A DNA stretch of 64,000 bases from Rotaria sp. Silwood1 (taxonomy: Eukaryota > Rotifera > Eurotatoria > Philodinida > Philodinidae): positions 377,092 through 441,091 of the forward strand of contig CAJNOP010000083.1 in NCBI GenBank assembly GCA_905250075.1, given 5' to 3'. Below, piece after piece: positions 58,216 through 64,000 of this stretch (position 1 is the first letter of the stretch; each line of letters starts with the position of its first letter). The notes beneath the pieces were generated by a model that did not search any database, had not been told where the DNA came from, and was given only the letters and a program-made list of their open reading frames with translations. The position numbers were made by a program, and so were the translations under genes.

Positions 58216-60594
58216 CTGTGAAAAAAACAGAAGAAATATTCTTAAAATAAAACTATGGATCATATATTTAAACAAAAAATCTGTTATGAGCACAACAGTA
58301 AATGCGAACATTTTATATTATTTTGCATCTATTTTTGTTTCTCTTCCTGATAATTACGTAGTAATTAATCTTGTTCTACATACTCATGAGAAAAGTGTTA
58401 CAACGATTCACAAACTCTTGAGTACATATTTTATCCATAAGTTGGACTGAATGATACTAAGAAAATCTTAAAGCTGTTCTCAGCCATGACCAATTAGTCC
58501 TAAATTTTGACCGTTTTAGTAAATTTTTCGGCTTCCGACATACGATTTAAAACAAAGTCAAATGAAAGTATTTCAATCTGAAATTCTGTTCATGATAAGT
58601 TCTCATGATTCCTAGTGTACACTAAAGGTTTCAAGCCAAATAGATGCTATACTTTCAACATAGTTACGTTTCAAAAAATGCCCACTAAAAAACAGACGGA
58701 TTGTAATTGTAGATCTACTATAGAAACTCAATAATTTGAGAAAGAAGCATCTGTTTTGATCAAAAATTTTAGTTTACAAACGCATTTTATTTCATATGAC
58801 CCTTCCCACAGTCGAGGGAATGGATAAGAACAGATTTAACATCACCAAGTCCTATTTATGGACAAAATATTAGCTCAAAAGTTTCTTAAAAGTTGAAGAA
58901 CTTCCCTCGTTAGCTTTTTCCTTAAAAAAAAGAGGTGTAAAGATAGGAGGGAGTATTCTTCCCCAGTTTTGCACAAGTTTTGATTTTGTTCAACCTACTA
59001 TCGGCGTTTTTATTGAAAAAAAACATAGAATGATATAGAAGATATTTGCACCACCCGTTTCATTTTAAACAACCTATATTTGCGCGTTTTCACTACTCTG
59101 AAAGCTGTTTTTTTGATACTCCTCCATTGTCAGTAACATGCGTCCCAAGGGATTTTCTAAATATTGCTACATGTTTGTGCTTGAACGAGTTCTGTCATAC
59201 TTCGAAAAAGCCACTATAAATGAAGGAAAATTGATGAATAATTTACTTACTTTGTCTTTTTTTGTCGGCAGTAAAATATTTCGTCGTTTTTCTCAGATAA
59301 ACTCTCCTTTTATGTATACCCTTGCGATGATTGTTCAGAACTATTTATAAGAAAAAGCTTATCAAAACTAATGTTTTCTATGCCTTATCGTAGCACAAGG
59401 TAAGCGTGTGATGGACCAATGTTGTTTATTCAGTAAAATTAGTAATTCATAGGCCTTTCAGCGCAATATTAAATTGCGACGTCGAATAATTTGCACTCCA
59501 CTTTTAAGAAATGACCTCCTTCTGATAGTAAATGGTGTGAGATTGTTAAAGATAAATTGATAAAAGTATTCTCAAGTGTTTCATTGCCATTAAACTGCAA
59601 CGCAATTGCACTGTAACTGTGATCTTATTGTGATTCATAATTTCGGAAAGTTGCAACATAGTTATGCACAAGTACAATAAAAAAATCACACTGGTGCGAG
59701 ATTGCGTCGCAGCTTTTTGCAATTGCAAGAGATGATATACATAATGCTTTTACTCTATTAATACTTTTATTGTTAATTAAAAATATTTTTTCAAGCACAA
59801 AAAATTAAAAATTTAGACAAAGTTCTAAATTTGAAAGCAAGAATTCAAAAAAATAAAAAGGATTTGAAAAATTAGAAAAAATATTAAAAAAATTAAAGAA
59901 GTTTAAAAATTAGAAAAAAAAGCTTTAAAAAAATAAAAAGATTTGAAAACAAGAAGAATTAAACAAAATATTAATGGAGAAAATCAAAAACAATTAAAAA
60001 AAACTAATTTTTTTGAAAAAATTCTATCGTTCGTAGTAGAGTTAATTATGAGTCGAAGTTACATGATGACTGCTTTTTATGCAGCCCCTGTATGGCTGGG
60101 TTTTAGTGTTAGAGTATCATCCATTTTTAATAAGGAGAAATCACTTATAACTGGACGGTACTAGTTACAATCAGTCGTGCGATACGATTGCAGCTGTTGA
60201 TAGAGGTTTTCACTATGATCAATGCGTCAACAATTATCAGCAGTTCCGATGAAAATTTCGCACTTACGCGTAACTGTGGTGCAGTTAGTAAAAAAAGAGA
60301 CGATGTGGGTTGTGATAGCTGCGTATTTGTGCGTCAAGTTAGATAAGAAAGAAAAAGGTAACCGACGCAATTTAGTTTTTTCTCTAGTTCACATTGAAGC
60401 TTTTATTTGATTAAGTGATTCATTTTACTTTCAGAAGGTTTTTGAGTAGAGAAAGGACGAAATAATTTTTCAAAAATAACTATATCAAAATAAGTTAACT
60501 CAAACAATATTTTGCTCTCCTTTACATCATTTTGTGATTTACATTTCATATCCAGTGCAAATTCGTTTTGTTTTCAACTAATTTTAGTTTATTG
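58216..60594. other. Divergent intergenic region between the AllA-like and PuuE-like genes
   Basis: About 2.4 kb between the 5' ends of two genes of one pathway, so it should hold both promoters and their first exons. A strongly A-rich tract (59770-60010) lies in it. The stretch 59440-59730 and 60040-60350 is slightly richer in GC with scattered GCAATTGCA-like motifs and may be decayed mobile DNA. No gene is supported. Confidence 0.5.
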
Positions 60595-63285
60595 ATGTTT
60601 GATATACGAGAAGAAATTTCTTTGAAACATCCATCCAATAGTGATCAAGTAGTGGTTGTTCCAATAATCAATTGTGAAGTATTTATTAATGGTCACGGCG
60701 GACCTTGTATTCAGCCACATTTAAATAATCTTTCACCTGATATTGCAAATAGTGGTTGGCGTGATTATGGTAATAGACAAGGAACAAGTCGTCTTCTTAA
60801 TATATTTTCTGACTTACAAATACCGAGTAGTGTTGCTATGAATTCATATTTAATTGATAAAGAACCTGATATATTTCAAGAAATATTAAAATATTCTCGA
60901 CAAGAACAAAATGTTGAAATTATTGGTCATGGTCTTACAAATTCATTATCTGCTGTTAAACATTTATCTTTTGAAGAACAAGTAAAACAATCTTTGAATC
61001 AAATTGAAAAAGCAGTTGGGAATGGACGAAGGCCAACAGCATGGTTAACTCCTGGATTTGCAGCACCGGAAAATTCATCAAAAATCTTAGGTCAATCATT
61101 AATTATTCGATTTGTTATTTTCGGAATTAGTCTCTAATATTGAATTATTTAAAGCTTCTAATTCATAAGGAAATCTTGCGAGGAGCAGAAACGTTTTTGA
61201 GCTAGAGATGTTCAGCACAGTGCCGCTGTCACCGCTGCGGTGGTAGTGTGGAAATGGTATGGAATTCCTTTTTTATAATAGCATAGCGAGAACATCGGGA
61301 AGTTATATGAATTTCTACAAAAATTTCAGCGTTTTCACATGTGATAGGGTAACTAAGGGGACCAGCCCAACTTATACTCGTCATTTGAGCATTCCTTTGA
61401 TCTATGAATTGACTTCGGTGACACTAGCAAAAGATTAAAATAAGGTGCGCGTAATCCAAAACTTCAGCAGATTTTATTTTTCGTTAAAAATAACATCCCT
61501 AGACTCAGTTTTTGACGCTGATCACGAATATCACCTTACTTTTTTTAATTTGATCTGCTTGTCATTTAGAAAAACCCAAAATACTGAAAGATACAGAAAA
61601 GTCAGAAAAAACGCAATCTGTCAGTGAATGCCCTGAAAATTTGTTATTGATTGGTCTTTTGCTTTTTTTTGAATGGCATATTCGAATTCCTCGTGAAAAA
61701 TTGAGTTGATTCTCATTATTCAGAGATTTATCATGTATCANNNNNNNNNNATTTTTGATATTTAAGATCAAAAACTTGTTTTTTTCTTGAAAATAAAAAA
61801 AAATGATTTTTGTTTATTTGCTTATTCAAACTATTATTAGTCTAAAATTTTCCAAATAGAAAAAGAAAATGAAAAAACGCGATGCATACTTTTGTAGCCC
61901 GTCAAAAGGCGGTTCGAATGGTATTTGAACGAAGGTTCTATAGTCTAGAAAAAACTAGATAGGCTTACAAAATTGAGGACCACTCTCGCTGCGAGGTTAT
62001 TTAATACCTCTTATGAAATCGGACAGGTGATACATGATAAATCTCTGAATAATGAGAATCAACTCAATTTTTCACGAGGAACTCGAATATGCCATTCAAA
62101 AAAAAGCAAAAGACCAATCAATAAAAAGTTTTCAGGGCATTCACTGGCAGATTGCGTTTTTTCTGACTTTTCTGTATCTTTCAGTATTTTGGGTTTTTCT
62201 AAATGACAGGTAGATCAAATAAAAAAAAGTAAGGTGATATTCGTGATCAGCGTCAAAAACTAAGTCTAGGGATGTTATTTTTAACGAAAAATAAAATCTG
62301 TTGAAGTTTTGGATTACGCGCACCTTAGTTCGTATCCATACTTCTATGCGTTCAAAAAAAAAACTATTTTTCTGAATCCTCCACTGATTTTGAGACATTC
62401 ACTGAAAAAATAAACAGTGGTATATCAATTTCAGACTTCGTACATAGAGAGACGTGATGGTTCTCATAATATTCTGAAAGTTTTAGCTGAAATAAACATA
62501 TCTTTGTCGACATATTAAATATTTGAATATGCACGATTTTCATCCGAAATAACTAGGTGTTTTTGAAACTGAATATATCGAGAAAGAAATACTGTTTTCG
62601 GTTGAGACTTTCAGGATATTTTAACGAATACTGTACGTATTTATGGGCAGAATCTAAAGTCGAAGATTCGAACTGTGATTTTAATGAAACGCTAGAATGA
62701 TCGATTACAACCGAGTCACAATTTATACTCATATTCTCTTACGATTTGTCTAGTCTATACATCTCTTGTGCATGAAATTTTGAACTCAGAAGCATTTTAG
62801 CATCTGATGCGGAGGGTCGTTCGAGTGAGAAAATAACAAAAATTCATCTTTATAGTACGTATATTTTTCTCTAAAATTTTCAATGAAAATATCGAAATAT
62901 TAAATTTTGTTGTATGTTTTTAGTTGATAACGGTATTCGTATATCACTTGATGCCACGAATGATGATGTATTATATAAATTAAAATCGTCTAATAATAAA
63001 GAAGAAGAACTAATAATTCTACCTTATTCAATGGAAACAAATGATATCTCATTATGTATGTGTCAAGGTTATACTGGTCAAGAATATGGTCAAACATTAG
63101 TAGATTATGTAGAAAGCCTATCTATAGAAAATAAATCAAAATCTAAAGTTGTTTGTTTGGGATTGCATACATTTATTGTGGGTACACCAGCGAAGTCTCT
63201 TCATTTAAAGAAAGCCCTTCAAAGTATTAAGCAAATGCCGAATGTTTCGTTTTTTAATTGTGAACAATTATTAAAATTATGTTAA
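60595..63285 (+). CDS. PuuE-like allantoinase / polysaccharide deacetylase family protein
   Basis: Two exons (60595-61090 and 62924-63285) join in frame to 285 residues across a 1833-bp intron (CTTAG|GTCAAT...TTTTTAG). An acceptor at 60586 just before the ATG suggests a 5'-UTR intron. The reading IANSGWRDYGNRQGTSRLL, EIIGHGLTNS, RRPTAWLTPGFAAPEN, then after the splice SMETNDISL and VVCLGLHTFIVGTPAK is that of the metal-dependent deacetylase (NodB-fold) family that includes the cofactor-independent allantoinase PuuE. PuuE opens allantoin to allantoate. The D of WRDYG and the H of IGHG fit the usual metal/catalytic region. Without alignment the exact substrate is open; another carbohydrate deacetylase is possible. 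The neighbouring AllA-like gene argues for allantoin. Bacterial or fungal origin is likely. Confidence 0.75.
61441..62327. mobile_element. Long inverted-repeat element in the PuuE-like intron
   Basis: The arms 61443-61740 and 62029-62325 are reverse complements with only a few percent mismatch; the ends read AGGTGCGCGTAAT and ATTACGCGCACCT. Each is flanked by TA, consistent with a TA target duplication as in Tc1/mariner-like elements. The interior is about 290 bases and includes the 10-N gap at its left edge. No transposase frame is present. Arm similarity is the highest of all elements in this window, so it is the most recent. Confidence 0.8.
61741..61750. other. Assembly gap (10 N)
   Basis: Ten N bases lie exactly at the inner edge of the left arm of the inverted repeat, where assemblers often fail. 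Confidence 0.95.
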
Positions 63286-63576
63286 AGAAAGTTTTGTGCT
63301 CGCTTTCATATGATTAATAACTTTGAAACTAGAATTCATTGATAATAAATAATATAATCTCAATCACTAAAAAGCTTGATCTAAGCGTTTGAAAGATTTG
63401 AATTAGAACTGTTGCTTCTTATGTGTCAAATGAAGACATGTGTCGTTCAAAAATACATATCAATTATGAGCCAATTCACGTAAGGCGTGACCGATGCCAA
63501 AAGATTGTTCTCCATCGAGGTCGTCAGATCTTGTTCAATTGAACAAATGTTGTAGAGGCAAGAGATTTACGAATTT
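63286..63576. other. Spacer before the G-rich repeat
   Basis: 3' flank of the PuuE-like gene; no gene is seen. Confidence 0.5.
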
Positions 63577-64000
63577 TGGGTGGGTGTGGGTGTGGGGTGT
63601 GAGTGTGGGGTGCGGCTGTAGGTGTGGGTGTGGGGTGCGGCTGTAGGTGTGGGTGGGATGTGGGTGTTATGGCACATATGTTACATGTGCCATAAGAGAA
63701 AATGTTATATGTAATATCCATATATGCTCGTTATCTTTCTCTTGTCATATGCAGGGTGTGGGTGTGAGTGTGAGTATGGATCGGTGCGGATGTTGGTGTG
63801 GGTATGGATCGGTGCGGATGCGGATGTGGGTATGGGTGTGAGTGTGGGTCGTTGTGGGTGTGGGTCATTGTGGGTGTGGTGCATTGTGGGTGTGGGCATG
63901 GGTCGGTGCGGATGTGAGTATGGGTGGGTGTGGGTGTGAGTCGGTGTGCGTGTGGTGTGGGTGTGGGTCGGTGTTAATGTGAGTGTGGGTATGGATGTGG
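63577..64000 (+). repeat. Telomere-like TGTGGG repeat tract
   Basis: The plus strand is a degenerate run of GTGTGGG, GTGAGTGTGGG, GGATGTGGG and GGTCGTGTGGG units reaching the right edge of the window. One interruption (about 63666-63752) contains a perfect stem TTATGGCACAT / ATGTGCCATAA. TGTGGG is the reported bdelloid telomere motif. The G-rich strand runs 5'->3' toward the right edge, as at a chromosome end. The units are impure, so this is either subtelomeric or an old interstitial tract. Confidence 0.75.

Noticed and set aside
61445-62398. Mirror-image frames giving the same peptide on both strands
   Set aside because: They are the two arms of one inverted repeat, with no start context or domain. 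A transposase is not encoded.
63524-63939. Frames rich in Val/Gly or Pro/Thr/His
   Set aside because: Products of the G-rich repeat; no gene.
1-64000. CRISPR arrays, rRNA genes or prokaryotic operons
   Set aside because: No spaced direct repeats of CRISPR type, no rRNA-like conserved blocks, and spliceosomal introns throughout show that this is eukaryotic DNA.

Overview
The window looks like nuclear DNA of a bdelloid rotifer (Rotaria/Adineta type). The sequence is AT-rich. Most introns are 50-81 bp with GT..AG ends. One gene joins an ADP-ribosyltransferase domain to kinesin-light-chain-type TPRs, an architecture I associate with bdelloids. Two genes look bacterial in origin. The right end is several hundred bases of G-rich TGTGGG-like repeat, the telomeric motif reported for bdelloids. 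The species assignment is inference, not a database match. There are two 10-N assembly gaps (15348-15357 and 61741-61750).

Left part (1-7.1 kb): a broken M28 metallopeptidase copy (about 1.6-4.4 kb, minus), then an intact two-exon M28 peptidase with an N-terminal membrane anchor (5354-7125, minus).

Array (10.2-27.5 kb): repeated units made of a Ly6/three-finger-like GPI-type surface protein gene (plus) and a small membrane protein gene (minus). The Ly6-like gene is intact only once (10411-10996); three decayed relics sit near 18.5, 22.0 and 27.3 kb. The small membrane gene is intact four times (13965-14375, 17116-17391, 20456-20770, 25116-25634). Its membrane segment is conserved, but the Thr/Ser-rich tail differs completely in each copy. 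The unit spacers are also homologous and carry copy-specific insertions with inverted ends.

Middle (28-50 kb): a small conserved-looking protein of unknown function (28444-28809), a five-exon MFSD6-like transporter (30304-32314, minus) with a decayed neighbouring copy (about 33.8-36.0 kb), a single-pass membrane protein of unknown function (37142-38062, minus), the 1167-residue ADP-ribosyltransferase/TPR protein (39996-43499, minus), and a CHK2-type FHA/kinase gene (45750-49572) whose start codon appears to be an exon of its own.

Right part (50-64 kb): gene-poor, with several non-autonomous DNA-transposon-like elements (one has piggyBac-like ends) and small hairpins made of telomere-like repeat. 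Two divergent genes, an AllA-like ureidoglycolate lyase (55123-58215, minus) and a PuuE-like polysaccharide-deacetylase-family allantoinase (60595-63285, plus), fit adjacent steps of allantoin breakdown. Their introns are very long for this window and are filled by inverted-repeat elements. The G-rich repeat at 63577-64000 reads 5'->3' toward the right edge, the orientation expected of a chromosome end, so this part is probably subtelomeric. Subtelomeric enrichment for foreign genes is established for bdelloids.
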